Shown here piece after piece: positions 1 to 12,473 of a stretch of DNA of 64,000 nucleotides. Position numbers and translations under genes: made by a program. Every line of letters begins with the position of its first letter. Position 1 is the first letter of the stretch. The stretch is from Sipunculus nudus (Eukaryota > Annelida > Sipuncula > Golfingiida > Sipunculidae), in the NCBI GenBank assembly GCA_026874595.1, contig CM049314.1:31011729-31075728 (forward strand), given 5' to 3'. The notes beneath the pieces were generated by a model. That model made no database searches, had not been told where the DNA came from, and worked only from the letters and a program-made list of their open reading frames with translations.

Positions 1-1245
1 ATTTAACCGAAGTTATTATTCATATTTTGAACACATAACTATTTTTCTCTGATTACTGTGGATTCAGAAAAATTCATGGTTTTGACCTGAAATACTTTTC
101 GTTGGGTTAAACATTTCGTGGATTTATCGTTCCTTGTCAGGCATTGTATCAAAATTAATATGTGAACAGACCTGAAAATAAGCTAAAGATCAATGTTTTC
201 CTGATGTTAAAAAAAACATGATGTCCCGGTTAAAGCGCTAGGCTCAATGACACAAATAACAAATAAATCGGCTGACTTATCTGAAAATTTTTGGATTAAG
301 AAAAGTGCCTACTCTGACATCAAAGAGAGTCTGGCCTGCTCTCCTCGGAATTTTATTGCCCAGTCGTATTGTCCCGGCGTTGATCGGCTATTGTACTCCG
401 CTTGCCCGCTTATCTTGACACCTCATTAAACCCCGCCGGGCAAATTGGCCGGCCTTATGTGGTCTGCGCTCATGAGAACAAATACTCCGATGAACTGACA
501 TATTGGTTTTGATTTTATGAATTATTAGAATCAACGGAAGTCAATATTCATATTCTGCGTTCAGAATGCACCCCCTCTAGTTGACTGACGATCCCGGGAA
601 CTACAGTTAGACTGGGCCCTAGCTGATAATTGTGCTCACCTGACCATGACTTATCACCAAGCCGGGGCATAATTATATTAACTCTGCCTCACGGTTGTTT
701 TGCCGCACGGTTATTTTATTTAAACATGACATTCTTTCAAACGAACAATTGAATAAGAATAGCAGGGCAAAAAAACCTTTACCTACGACTTTTAGCGAGA
801 TAATATGAGAGAGAGAGCAAGCCCAAATATACCAGTGTAGGTGCAGACGCACATTTACTTGTAACTTGTAAGTCCGACACTGATGAAATCTTGGTTTGTT
901 TGCTCCCCCCGATGTAACCGAATATCTTTCCTCACAATATAATTTTTATTTTTAATTTATTGGCTACATATCGTTTTATTTGCATTATATTAATCATTAC
1001 CGTTTACTGGCATGGACGTAGAAAGCGGGCTAACGATAACTCAAGGCACAGGGTCGATGGACTTTTAATAAACCTAATGATCGTTGGATTTTCAATTTCG
1101 TTGATAAAGGTTACCCACGAATTCAATGAAAAAAAAAACCCTTAGAACAATTCTGAATTTACATTATTTGGGGGGGGGGGGTTTGATTACGCTGACCATC
1201 ACCCCTAGCTTAAAAGTTGGGGATATAATCATAGCGCCCAATAGA

Positions 1246-1640
1246 AACGAATTCACCATGATGGATACAGAGTACGACAGATATACCATATACCATAACC
1301 GAATGTGAAGTCTGACCCAACAAAATAAAGTCGGCCGAAAATGTCGCACCTCTTGGCTCACTACGTTATTTCGCTCATCGCCAGATAAAAGCGGCCGGTT
1401 TTCTTTGACAGTGCCGGATTCTTGGCGACTGCGATTTTTTCACGCCGTCGTCGACAAAATCCTGTCACTCGGACTGTAACACCGCACGATAATGAATCCC
1501 TGTCGGCACACTGTCGTCCTATCCAAATAATCGGCCGTCTAATCTTATAGTAAGCAAACCGGCTTAACAAGAACATTTTGTTATACCTAGGCGGGTGAGA
1601 TATCGGATTTTTCTTGGAACTGGTTGATCAAATCGGGTAG
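1246..1640 (+). repeat. TCGGCCGA-rich element, left-half fragment E1 (copy A)
   Basis: It begins with AATTCACCATGATGGATA and continues through AAGTCGGCCG, a CTCACTACGTTATTTCGCTCATCGCC-like segment and a GCGGCCGGTTTTCTTTGACAG-like segment. The same series occurs in the terminal repeats of the fuller element at 3675-4462. Only one end is recognisable, so I read it as a diverged half-element. No coding capacity is supported. The counterpart in copy B is at 16017-16385. Confidence 0.6.
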
Positions 1641-1942
1641 TGAGGGTCCGGTTTATATTTTACAAAAAGATCTTTTGGATTCCTTCCCATTTACTCTCTC
1701 TAAAACGCTACATAAACAATAAAAAAATGTTTTCTTTAAATTTTGAAAAAAAAATAAATATAAAGTTCTTGTATTGTACAGGCAAAAAAAGCTGTGACAC
1801 ATGGTGAAACATAGATAAACAGCTGGATTTATATATGACATTTACATATTTAATTCATATTATTCATGGCGTTCAGACAAAGATCTTTCTCTTGTTATTT
1901 CGTCCATCCCCTGGCTAGTCATCGTGAAAAATGGATATTAAT

Positions 1943-2335
1943 TCACCATGGTGGATAGAGAGTAGGGTAGATAAACTATTACTGAACCAGAACTCTTACC
2001 AAACAAAAATAATAAAAAAAATCGGCCGACTTTGCCGGACCTATTAGCTGACTACATGATTTCGCTAATCGCCCGATTAAAGCGACCGATTTTCTCTGAA
2101 GTCGGCGGCTCACTTAAAGCTGATTGCTCACTAACCGATTTTATCAAGCGACATTGTCGGGCGATTTTTTGGGCAGATTATCTCAAAATCGGCTGGAAAT
2201 CGACTCGGTATAGTTGGCCGATTTTCGGCGTCATATTTACCGACGCGCGTCTTCCCATCTCTCGATTATCGGCGAAGGAGTCTGTTTCATTGTGGCGATC
2301 TGATACTGAGCTTTCTAGGACAAAAAAAAACTAAA
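1943..2335 (+). repeat. TCGGCCGA-rich element, left-half fragment E2 (copy A)
   Basis: It starts with AATTCACCATGGTGGATAGAG, followed by AATCGGCCGACTTTGCCG and the GATTTCGCTAATCGCCCGAT segment shared with E1 and E3. The interior has repeated CGAT/ATCGG palindromic bits. A 100-codon open frame (2032-2334) is also open in copy B (16950-17267) with about nine differences. It lies inside the repeat, matches no family I know, and is treated here as incidental. No right-hand terminal repeat was found. Confidence 0.55.
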
Positions 2336-3674
2336 AGGAAATATTTGATCGCGTTGTGGCTTATCCAAAGAGATATACTATGTTGGAAGAGTGACCTGTC
2401 GGTTAAACCTCGGCTTGAGAGAAGAGATGAACTAGTGGATTAACAATACACTTGTATGCGAACAGAGACAGGAGGGTTGAACCGTTGAATTTTAATGGTT
2501 TTCTCCGCATATATCAGGGTCTGTCCATGATTTAGGAAAAGAGGGGTCCAACCCAGGAACACTAGTAAAAATAGCCTTAAGGAAGGTCCCAAGGTCCGGA
2601 AAATGTCCGAAAGGATTGGTCTCACACCATTAAAACAACTGCGGCGGCTGATCTGCAGGCTTTGGAAAACCGAACATCCAGCATCAGGATACTACATTCA
2701 GAAGGGCTATTTCATCAGACACGAACTCTAATTTAGAAAATGACATTCTACTTGCTTGTTTGTGTGATTTCTAGATTTCCTGTTTCTAAAAATTCAAAGA
2801 AGTGACATGTATTCTTCTGTCCTTTATAAACCAGCAAACATTTTATTGTCCTTTTTCATTTGTCTGCTACACACAACAAACACCAAAAGCAGCAGATATG
2901 TTGTGTGATTAGGTTTTACTTGTTATTAATAATTCCCGTAGCAAGTGATGATCAGTTATTTATCAGCGAATCTCTGTTATCTGTCAGATTAAATATAATA
3001 AAACGTGTTAAAGTACAGCATCGCAAATAGTGCCGCTGACTCCGTGTAAAAAGTGTTATAGAGATCCGTTCACATGAACGCTTTTGCCTATTGGGTTACT
3101 TGTAAATTTAAGGTATTGCTGCCTGCACTGGACTGAATAATGCATCACGCAAAAGTTTTCGGCTATTCATTCATGTCTTCTCTCATTTCCTCTTACTTTG
3201 GGCTTATTTTTTTTATTTATACACTTTCTTCTCTGGCACCTTTGTTTTCGCTGACTTTAAGGAGAACCTGTGATAGGAGAAAAAAAACTGATATAACAAA
3301 AAACTATCTTAAGGAAAGAAATTTATAATGATTGTTAGAGATTAAAACCAGATATACAGTTGATTATTGCCATGAGTTGTAAATATAGAATTGTGTTATT
3401 TTTTTCCCAGGAAAATCTTACATAAGCTTGAGTTAATTGCTCATCAGCCCAGCAATAAATAGACGTTCGTTCGTTCAGTCTTATGTTAACAGAAATGTTC
3501 GCACATTGTAATTATATGAATGGATACTCCTTTATAGAGATAAACACATTGCAGGTCGTCTTATAGGAATACATGAAATTTGAATCTTTACCAAAATAGG
3601 TCTTTAATTTTTCTTAAAATACAGAAATATATCATTATACGATATATAATAATAATGAATAATAGTTAAAACGT

Positions 3675-4462
3675 ACAGAACGTGAACTCTGACCATACAA
3701 AAATAAACAAAATCGGCCGACTTCGTCCCATACATTGGCTCACTACACGATTACGCTAATCGCCAGACAAATCGGCCGATTTTCTTTCACAGTGCCAGTC
3801 TCTGCGACGACGAAATTTCACACTTCTGCCGACAAAATCGCGTCGCTTGGGTGTCATAATACACAACAATGTACCCCCGTCGGTACATAGTCCGCCGATC
3901 CTATGAATCGGCCGATAAAACCGGTCAGTGAGCCGCCGGCTTAAGTCTGCGTCACATACCCAATGGCCTCCGGCCGCATTTGTGAAACGCCAGAAAGTCG
4001 CCGAATTCCAAGCCCGCCAGTAAGTCGAGCGTATTTTACGATTCAAATCTACCCTTTCCCATATCCGACGGGGATCCGGCGGTGTCCATTGAACAATAGT
4101 GATAAAAAATCGCCATTGGAAAATTGCTGAATTAGGAACAGGTTTCATTGCCCTGCGATCGTCGGCCGACCCCTTAAAATCGCGGCGGAGCCCGCAGTGA
4201 TCGAGCAAACACCGGCTGTATTCATGCCGGAAAGGTCCTGTTCAGCTCGCAGAGAAGTCGGATGGGCACCTTTTTTGATATGTGACGGCCCCTATAGCGA
4301 CGCGATTTTGTCGGCGTCGGCTCGAAAATCGGCGTCTGGCGCTGTCAAAGAAAAATCGGCCGATTTTATCGGGTGATTAGCGAAATCGTGTTGTGCGCCG
4401 ACACGTGCGACAAAGTCGGCTGATTTTTATTTATTTTGGTCGGGCCAGAGTACACATTCTGT
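3675..4462. mobile_element. foldback or MITE-like element with long inverted repeats, E3 (copy A)
   Basis: The left end (ACAGAACGTGAACTCTGACC onward) and the reverse complement of the right end (ACAGAATGTGTACTCTGGCC onward) align over roughly 165 bases. The alignment runs through AAATCGGCCGACTT, the CGATTWCGCTAATC segment, AATCGGCCGATTTT, CTTTSACAGYGCCAG and GACAAAATCGCGTCGCT. Homology of the right end to E1 and E2 extends outward to about 4503, so the true termini may lie slightly outside the given range. The interior is GC-rich and contains a minus-strand open frame of 150 codons with no recognised domain. No target-site duplication could be fixed. Probably a non-autonomous DNA transposon; the superfamily is not known to me. 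Confidence 0.65.
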
Positions 4463-4769
4463 AATGGCTTTTCAGCCGTACTCTCTAACCATCATTGTAA
4501 ATTCATGATCACTTTGCAAGGGGCGTCAGAACAGGCTTTGAGGATGTATGTATATATCTACCACTTTTTAACAGGGCGCATGGTGAATATAACCATGCAT
4601 TTATAATTAGAATAATACATTTTGGTTCCATTTCTTAGTTAACATTAATATATTATGTATTTTAAAATGTTTTAAAATTTATATATACTGGAAACATGAT
4701 ATCTCATTCTTTCAAACCTTATACTCGATTGTAACATGTATCTGAAATATGTCACACAGATTATATACA

Positions 4770-4772
<3 letters not shown>

Positions 4773-4834
<62 letters not shown>

Positions 4835-4836
4835 TT
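4773..4836. repeat. (TA)n microsatellite, copy A
   Basis: Nearly pure TA dinucleotides interrupted once by TG. It is shared with the duplicated copy at 19655-19708, where the tract is uninterrupted. Open frames across it are low-complexity artefacts. Confidence 0.95.
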
Positions 4837-5462
4837 TACTGGTAAACTCAATTTCATCCATGCAATAAAGCACACTTAACTGATTAAACCACTGGCAGAG
4901 ACTTCCCATCATGTATAGCCATCCATTTTAAATATCTTTTAAATATATTTGACCTTATATTCTTTAAAGATTTGCCTCATATATAATTGATCATCCCACT
5001 TCTACGGTATAGCATAATTAAACTTAAAACCTAATTGCACAAAGTATCTGCTGCTATTGACGTTTGTTGTAAGTAGCAGTCAAATGAGAAAAAGTCTGTT
5101 AAGATTAAGCTGATTTACACAAAAATATAATCTGCGCAATTTTTCGTGTCGGAGTACACGGATGAAAAGTTATCCTTATCACTCCTTGAAAGCACCGTGC
5201 ACCTCCGTGTAATCACCGTGAACGACCGGGAGTCTCCGTGTAGCCGACGGGAGCTCAGGATTGAGACCTGCATTTTTCGGCTGCAGGTTTTAGATTTTTT
5301 TCTCAGATCATGCCGGTGCGCCAAGGATCACCACGGATGCAACACGATGTTAACACGGCGATACCCGGTCTTTACACAGCGACGCCTTAGATAAAAATAA
5401 ATTTGACAAAATGATATTTGCAAATTTGTTTAGCTGCTGCCTCGCGTAATTAAATTGCATTG

Positions 5463-5555
5463 TTTAGCCGGGAAGTTTATTATAAGTATCTTGTGTTGCC
5501 ATTCGGGTTAATCACACCAGGCCCGGTATTCAACAGAATTGAAGATTCGGGGCAA
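5463..5555 (+). pseudogene. reverse transcriptase scrap
   Basis: The frame reads YYKYLVLPFGLITPGPVFNRI, which resembles the LPFGL..AP..F block of retrotransposon reverse transcriptases that precedes the YxDD motif in Ty3/Gypsy and DIRS-type enzymes. Only about 30 codons are recognisable. The frame then runs into unrelated repeat sequence. The equivalent scrap in copy B is at 20355-20440, and there a stop interrupts it soon afterwards. This is a dead fragment carried along by the segmental duplication. Confidence 0.5.
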
Positions 5556-5829
5556 GATCCAGATTTGGCAAACTTAATCCACGCTGCTACGAGAGGGGTT
5601 CATCCAGCGTTGTGGCTGTTTGTTATACACCTCCAGTACAGCCGCGCCATTTGCAGTGGCCAGTGCCATCAGAACCCCTAGGCGGGGTTCAATGGTCCAG
5701 TGCCTCCAGTCAGGGACCAGTGCCAACGTCTCACCAGTCAGGATCAGGATGCTAGTCTGGGAGCCATGATAACGATTTTTCGGATAACTTAACATAAATT
5801 TAATTTATTTTACATAGATTATGGAACTA

Positions 5830-6032
5830 GTTATAATAACTAATACGAGGCACTCTCCATGGCTCGGATGTTGAACCTCGGTAGTCTGTTAGGCTGGAGG
5901 AAACCGGAGGACCTGGAGAAAACCACCGACCTTGGACGGGCAACTACAACCCACTCTCATAGCCACACCGGGAATCGAACCGGGGTCGCCAGGGAAGAAG
6001 GCCGAGCGTTTCACCACTCAGCTGTCCAGGCT
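5830..6032 (-). mobile_element. tRNA-derived SINE (copy A)
   Basis: Read on the minus strand, the head contains an A-box-like CAGCTGAGTGG (about 6011-6026) and a perfect B-box-type GGTTCGATTCC (5971-5981), the spacing of an RNA polymerase III internal promoter. The body has GGTGGTTTTCTCC and CTCCGGTTTCCTCC, a block seen in the central domains of several invertebrate SINEs. It is not a functional tRNA: there is no cloverleaf 3' half after the B box. The 3' end near 5830 is approximate. A sister copy is at 20960-21172. Confidence 0.7.
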
Positions 6033-6631
6033 TACTTTGGTATCAGTATAGAACCAATGTTTATATTGTGGATGGTGCAAGAATACGTCAACACATTTGA
6101 AAATTGATTAACAGTAAGAGAATGAAAGTATTGGTAATACGGATATTTGTAGGAGCCTTGACCTGGGATATAACTACTTTATTCAGCTTTTCGTAGTAAA
6201 TATTTATCAAATTGTAAACGATTTTGTTTGCATGTTGAACTTGTCGTAGAGCCATAACGATATGTGTGAAGACCGAGCTTTATATCCGTCAATGATAATG
6301 AAGTGTTACCATGAACTATCGAAAACTCAATGCCCTACCAGAAGCTTTATATCTGCAATGACCCTCTTTCCATTCAACTAAATAAAAATATAAGGGCACA
6401 TTTACTGATTTGTGTAGAATTTAATTAATTGGGTCTACAGATCTTGTTTAGGAGGAATATATCTGCTTTCTTGACTTTGATAAAAATGTTGGCTTTCCAG
6501 AAAACAATGGATCGTTTCACGATGCATAAGTGTTGTGTTGTAATGGTCTGTTTATGTCTCTGAGGTGCAGCTTTCTTATTTTATTAGCGTATTATACATA
6601 TCCCTTGGATTTATCTTATGCATGTTACTCA

Positions 6632-7375
6632 TTATTTTATAGCAATGTTAGTGTTGTTTTTGTACCAATAGCTTCTGATTCAGCTGGTCACAGATATTAA
6701 ATACTTTGTTTCAAGATCTTAATGGTTTGATTTATTGTCATAAGTGAAGTGAATGTAAGATTGATAACTAGGTTCTCAGATTTAAAGTCTTGTTCCAGTC
6801 AGTGTCATAACCTGTCTGCTCTTTAACAGTTATATAAACCTAAAAGTTGTTATTAAAATAAAAGACAGCATGCATGATTGCAAAACCGGAATGCTATTTG
6901 ATTTAGAAATATATCACACAACACCCGGGTGTGATAATGTTTAGGCGCAATTATTATACTATATGCATAAACATTGTTTCTATACTTTCACGTCCAGTCT
7001 TTATAATATTTTCTAAGCAATTTATTTTATAGCAATGTTGGTGTCGTATTTGTACCAATAGCTTCTGATTCAGCTGGTCGCGGATATTAAATACTTTGTT
7101 TCAAGATCTTAATGGTTTGATTTATTGTCATAAGTGAAATGAATGTAAGACTGATAGCTAGGTTCTCAGATTTAAAATCTTGTTCCAGTCAGTGTCATAA
7201 CCTGTCTGCTCTTTAACAGTTATATAAACTTAAAAGTTGTTATTAAAATAAAAGACAGCATGCATGATTGCAAAAACCGGAACGCTGTTTGATTTAGAAA
7301 TATATCACACAACACCCGGGTGTGATAATGTTTAGGCACAATTTTTATACTATATGCATTTTATCTGCCTATAGA
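6632..7375 (+). repeat. local tandem duplication present only in copy A
   Basis: The segment starting TTATTTTATAGCAATGTT occurs twice with a 390-base offset (AGCAATGTT at 6641 and 7031), including the GTACCAATAGCTTCTGATTC and ACACCCGGGTGTGATAATG stretches. The first unit ends with a CACGTCCAGTC segment that in the second unit is separated by a (GA)n tract. The first unit therefore also carries an internal deletion. Copy B has only one unit (about 21767-22100). Confidence 0.85.
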
Positions 7376-7456
7376 CTAGGCTTGGCATCCGCGATTATCA
7401 TCTGAAGTAAGAGGTCACTGTCACAATATAGACATGAGAAAGAGGGAAAAGGAGAC

Positions 7457-7460
<4 letters not shown>

Positions 7461-7507
<47 letters not shown>
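7461..7507. repeat. (GA)n microsatellite, long allele in copy A
   Basis: Pure AG dinucleotides. The orthologous place in copy B (about 22190-22214) is short and interrupted. Confidence 0.95.
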
Positions 7508-7512
<5 letters not shown>

Positions 7513-7839
7513 ATGAAAACATCAGCTCAACATTGTATCTATAGTTTCACGTCCAGTCTTTATAATATTTTCTAAGGTAACTTGCAATTTGGGTCCCAGG
7601 GCAACCGCTGCCGAATTGTCATTGGTCAGGGAAAAATTATTTTAATGTTTTGGGGGACATTTTAGTTGATTAAACTGCTTGGAATTATCGTATCACCTAC
7701 TCAATTTGTTTTACTCTTTCTCAAAGCATAAGTTTTTTTGTAAAACAATTCAAGAACCATTAGAAACATTAAAGTGTCATCAGTTTTTTTGTGCTTATGA
7801 CTGTCACAATATAAAATCAAATTTATACGTGTAAATAAT

Positions 7840-8800
7840 TGGAAAAGAATGGTCCTGTGACCTTGACCTTCGAACTCGCGATGTCAAAATCAATGTGCTT
7901 CTTCCCCTTTTTTCATGTAATCCAAAAATGAAAGAAGAAATATTTTAAATGAAATGTTTACTTTTCTTCCATAATCGTTATTTAATGATATGTGCTGTGA
8001 CCACCTGTGACTCAGAAAAATTGTTAAATTAATGATGGGCCATTAATAAATCAAGTTTACAATCTATATGTCAAATCAAACTGGGATTTTCACCCGGAGA
8101 CAAATTCGTGGTCAGATGATTCTTGTGATCTAAAGAAATGGATATAAGAATGGCTTAGAGTGCATTCACATTTGCTCTCATTGACATTTAGGATCTGTGA
8201 CCTTGAGCTTTGACCTGATGACTCTTTTATAGGCTTCTTACTTTAATGGTGAGCCATTTATAAGTCAAGTTTAAAACCATTGTGTTGATTTAAAGTGGAA
8301 TTATCATCCAGAAACAAATTTGTGCACTAATGGCTCCTGTGACCTTAACTTTTTACATGTTGACCCCAAACACACAACAGTTTTCCTATTGGAATCAAAG
8401 AGACCGGTTTATTTGGAAGATCGATTGCTTGGGATGAAAAGATTGGTTAAACATGCATCCACAATATTAAAAAAAGTGGGTTGTTCAACCTTGGACCTCA
8501 TGACCCAACATTAAAATCATACTGGTGGACACATAGCCACAGTGACCTCTATCTTGTGACCTAAAAATAAAGCGGTTTATTCCCCTACAGCCACAGGAGG
8601 TCTATGTGCAACATCGATAGTCTGGAATGAAAGGTTTGGTTCAAAAATCACCTGGAATATTTTAAATAAAATTTGGTAATGTAACCTTGAATCCTGACCT
8701 AATAACCCCAAAATATGTCAGTCAAATTTGAAATCCATATGCCGATCTAAAAGGAAACAAATTTGCGGACGGACAGATGGACTGACAGGTTGATAAATAT
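7840..8800. repeat. degenerate TGACCTTGACC repeat module (copy A)
   Basis: Recurring pieces such as TGTGACCTTGACCTT, CATCCACAATATT, GTGAGCCATTTATAAGTCAAG and TTATCATCCAGAAACAAATT, ending in GGACGGACAGATGGACTGAC. The same module recurs at 22500-23715 and 54030-55085. It is dispersed repetitive DNA with no terminal structure I can define and no coding capacity. Confidence 0.75.
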
Positions 8801-10227
8801 AAGGACACCCGCTATATCAAGCTGGACATTTAAATGATTTCTAGGCGTCCACGTCTCATCAGTTAATCAATTTAAGATAAAGCATTTCAAATTCTTCCAT
8901 TATACGTAACTCTGGCGAATCACACTATTTGTGCAAAGGAACCTACATTCAATCCTGCGTGCGTATTTTCCAGTGAATGCTCCAATTATTTTAAGTATAC
9001 AAAATAAAATGTTTCAGAAGTATTTTTCCACTGCGATAACATTAATAAAAGACCAACAGTTCTACCACCTGTGGTGATGTATTGCTACATAAAAAGCTTA
9101 CATATTTTATGTGTTTATTGTTAATTTTCATTAGAAAGAAAGAAAACAGTTTATTCAGGAAAACAAGGCCTAAGGCCCAAAGTTCCAACATTTATGTGGT
9201 ACATATGTACCTTTCGATTTCAAACAACAACTGCGTTATCAATATGAACGAAGCAGTTAAAATAATTTATGGACAGTAATAACGTAATAAAAAGGGGAGA
9301 AAGAAGTGAAATATATTAAATAAATAATCAAATAAAATGAAGAACCAAAAAAAATAAAAAAAAATTATATACAAAAAAAAAATACAAACAAGCAAAACAA
9401 AAACATACAAACAGAAAAAAAAACTCAATAATTCGAAAATAATACGGATACTTATATGCCTAAAAATTCATACAATATACTCACATATGGTAGTCCGGTG
9501 GCTGAAATATTAAGTTATAGTAGTGTTACAAACATTATAAGATACATAATACACAAAATGTGAATTGATCAGCCTCCTTTTGTTGATTTCCTTAAACTGA
9601 AAGCATGATATAAATTAGCAGATAGTTTCGTTATTTCACATGTATTTTCTGATTTCAATATCTTTTTAAAATTATATTCTGTTGACTCTTGGATATCTTT
9701 TTCAAAATATTTAAACAGTAATTCCTTATATAAAGGACATTCCAACAGGAAGTGACTCTCATCTTCTATAATGTTATAACCATATCTTATACAATATTTA
9801 CAGACTCTTTATTCTCTATCCAAGCCATTCTGTCGTCCTGTTTCTATTTGTAACTTGTGATCTGAACATTTTAATTTAGCTAATGCGGTTTTGTGGTATT
9901 TATTAGATACACAACTGATATATTTTTCAACATTCAACATGGATTTGAAAAAAAAAACATAATACTGTAACTTATTACTTGACTTTACATCACTACTCCG
10001 GTTCTGTTGTGCCATATCAATCAATCTTTCTTTAAAACATCTGATAAACCAGTTACAATCACCGACTTCTTGAGCCATCCATATAAAACCAAAACCCAGT
10101 CTGAAAAAGTAAAGATTTCACTCCTGTTACCCATGTTGATTTACCATTTTCATCAAGTTTCCTTAATAAAATATATAAAAGTCTTGGATATCTTGCCTCT
10201 TCCATATGCAGCAATCTTAACCAGTAT

Positions 10228-11488
10228 TTAATGCACTGAACTGAATATGTCACAAATAAAGGAAAACGTCCACAATCTCCTAATACCTGCATTTGGAGTA
10301 GTGCTTCCAACATTTAATATATATTTGCAAAATTTATAATGAACCCTTTCTATTATTTCTGATTTACTATGTCCCCATAGCTCGCTCCCATACATTAATA
10401 TTGGTGCTACCATGCTATCAAATAGCTTAAAAACTTGTTTCACTGTTAAATTATTATTTTGATTAAAGTTCTTGATTACTTGCACTGCCTTTGCTGCCTG
10501 CAGAGCTTGCTGTTGTTGTGTCCTATACCATGACAGTTTAGAAGTAAAGATAATGCCCAAATATTTATACTGAGAAACAAGATTCATTGGTTTACCTTTA
10601 AAATACCATTTTTCTGTTTTCTTAGTAATACTTCTCTCCTAAAAACCATGATTTCAGTTTTGTCTAAATTAATTTTCATACCATATCTGCAGCAAAATAT
10701 TTGTAACTGGTTAATCTGTTTTTGTAGTCTTCCTACTGTATCTCCAAAATTAACAATGTCATCTGCAAATAACAATGTCATAACATTAGGTAGAATGTGG
10801 TCAATGTAAATTCCTTCTTGATTTGATATTGATAACATGCTATAAAATTCATTAAAAAAAAGAGAAAATAACAATAGACAGAGTACACATCCCTGTCTTG
10901 TACCAACTGCACAATTAAAGTATTCTGTTATTCCAGAGTCATTTTTACACAAGACTTCATTTTTGAATACATTGATTTTGAAACTTTAAGAATTTTACCA
11001 TTTATCCCTGATTTCAACAATATAAACCACAAAATATCATGTTGTACAGAATCAAAAGCTTTAGAAAAATCTAGATATAAACAATAAAATCTACCTTTTG
11101 GTTTTGTCAGATATTTCTGTGCTAAAGCCAGTAAAACAAATGCATTATCTATTGTACTATAGTTTTTCCTGTACCCTGCTTGTGCTTCTGGTAATAAGTC
11201 AGAATCATCTGCATATTTCTATAGCCTGGTGTGAAGAATTTTCGTGAAAATTTTACCCAAAATGCTTAATAATGATATTCCCCTATAGTTTCCAGGATCA
11301 TTTACATTAACTTTTTTGTGTAATGGTAGAAATATTGCTTTGCACCACTCCTCTGGAAAAGAACCTGTGTGTAATATGTCATTATACAATGACTGTAAAG
11401 AAGGTAAAATGTATTTTAAGGTATATACTATTATTTCTAATGGAATTCCATCCGGACCAGGAGCTTTACCTCTTTTCATCTGTTGCAC
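10228..11488 (-). pseudogene. LINE reverse transcriptase domain (broken)
   Basis: Three consecutive frame pieces make up the domain. The first (11488-11219) has KRGKAPGPDGIPLEI and NYRGISLLSILGKIF, the RT fingers. An in-frame stop sits where a Trp is usual, and the frame then continues through EAQAGYRKNYSTIDNAF and LDFSKAFDSVQHDIL, motif A with the first catalytic Asp (codons near 11047-11075). The second piece (10952-10584) has RQGC and LFADDIV, motif C with the catalytic Asp pair at 10758-10769. The third (10587-10228) has YKYLGI and PILMYGSELWG, the thumb and downstream connector. Stops and frame changes separate the pieces. It would have copied the element's RNA at a nicked target; it is not functional now. 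Confidence 0.85.
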
Positions 11489-11964
11489 AGTTTGCTGGAT
11501 TTTATTAACACTAATATCAGTGTTAAGGACACCACCTGCATTTTCATTATATGAATCTTTGGTATACTTTTTTTACCATACTCTTAAAATCTTTGTCAAT
11601 ATCAGTCTTGTTACCATTAAGTAGTCCATTAAAGTACTCAAACCATTGTCTAGCACCTATATTGGATATTTTAGTTTCCGTTTAAATTATTTAAGGTTTT
11701 TCCAAAGTTCATGGTTTCCTTTAACATTAAATACCTTCTTTACTTTCTCCTGCTGCTTTATGTTCTTTTTCTGATCACACATATATATCTGAATTTCTGC
11801 TTTTCATTTTTATATAATATCAGATCCTGAGTGCTACCTGTACTTCTGTATTTAATTAATGCTTTGTTTTTTTACTGATTTAGCACAGCTGCATTCCTGG
11901 TACCACCAATCAGGCTGACTTGGAGGACAGTAATTAATTTTATGTTCTATAGAGAAAGTATGTA

Positions 11965-12430
11965 TCACTTTATATAAACAATGAAGGGCTTTTTCAATAT
12001 CATAATCAATAAATGTATTAAACTCTTGAAAAATTTTTTACAACATTCCTGATCAAGTAAATTAGCCAACTCCTCAGGTTCCTTCGATTTCACAATGTAT
12101 TTTCTCCATTGTAATGACTTCATGGAGGTTTTCTTTTCAGATGATTTTACAGTAGAATGAAGAGTACATCTTATTGGAAAATGGTCAGACAGATCTGTTG
12201 TTAACACTGTAAATGATGCTACTGTATGAAAAAGATCAGAGTTGATAATATGTAGTCCACAACACTCTTACCTGAGTGTGTGACACATGTATATTCCCCT
12301 GTTAAGTCTGGTGAAAGCCTGCCAATTACAATATGTACATTACAAGTGCAGCAGAGTTGTTGAAGAGAATAACCAAATTTATTTACTTTACTATCTTTTG
12401 AATTTCTAATCCTGTTGAAGTCATCTATAG
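11965..12430 (-). pseudogene. LINE apurinic-type endonuclease, C-terminal fragment
   Basis: The minus strand translates to DFNRIRN, then a stretch with NKFGYSLQQLC, HIVIGRLSPDLTGEYTCVT, a GKSVVDYIL-like piece and, in the last frame (12207-11965), LSDHFPIRC. These are the DFN, VDY and SDH blocks of exonuclease-endonuclease-phosphatase nucleases that nick target DNA for LINE integration. The N-terminal half is missing at the truncation point next to the (TA)n tract. Frame changes between the blocks make it a pseudogene. Confidence 0.75.
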
Positions 12431-12473
12431 GTTAGCCATCACAACCACCAACAAAGACCTTCCCCAACAAAGA

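Larger units (their letters stand above)
1..8950. repeat. segmental duplication, copy A
   Basis: This block matches 14660-23860 in the same orientation with all landmarks in the same order: the shared opening segment (1-240), G-run, three TCGGCCGA-rich elements, (TA)n, an RT scrap, a SINE and a TGACCTTGACC module. Spot comparison by eye gives a few mismatches per 60 bases. The left edge lies outside the window, because homology is already present at base 1. The right edge is near 8950, where the copies stop matching after a shared stretch containing GAATCACACTATTTGTGCA. No host gene is visible; the stretches between the listed elements (for example 2340-3670 and 6040-6630) contain nothing I recognise. 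Confidence 0.9.

Noticed and set aside
4672-4912. Open frames rich in Tyr-Ile across (TA)n tracts (also near 19600, 29600, 38000, 47600)
   Set aside because: Translations of TA dinucleotide repeats; no real coding signal.
5859-6107. 82-codon frame with PGIEPG/GNRTGVA-like peptide and the B-box sequence as a possible tRNA gene
   Set aside because: The stretch is a minus-strand tRNA-derived SINE. There is no cloverleaf after the B box and the peptide is just its translation.
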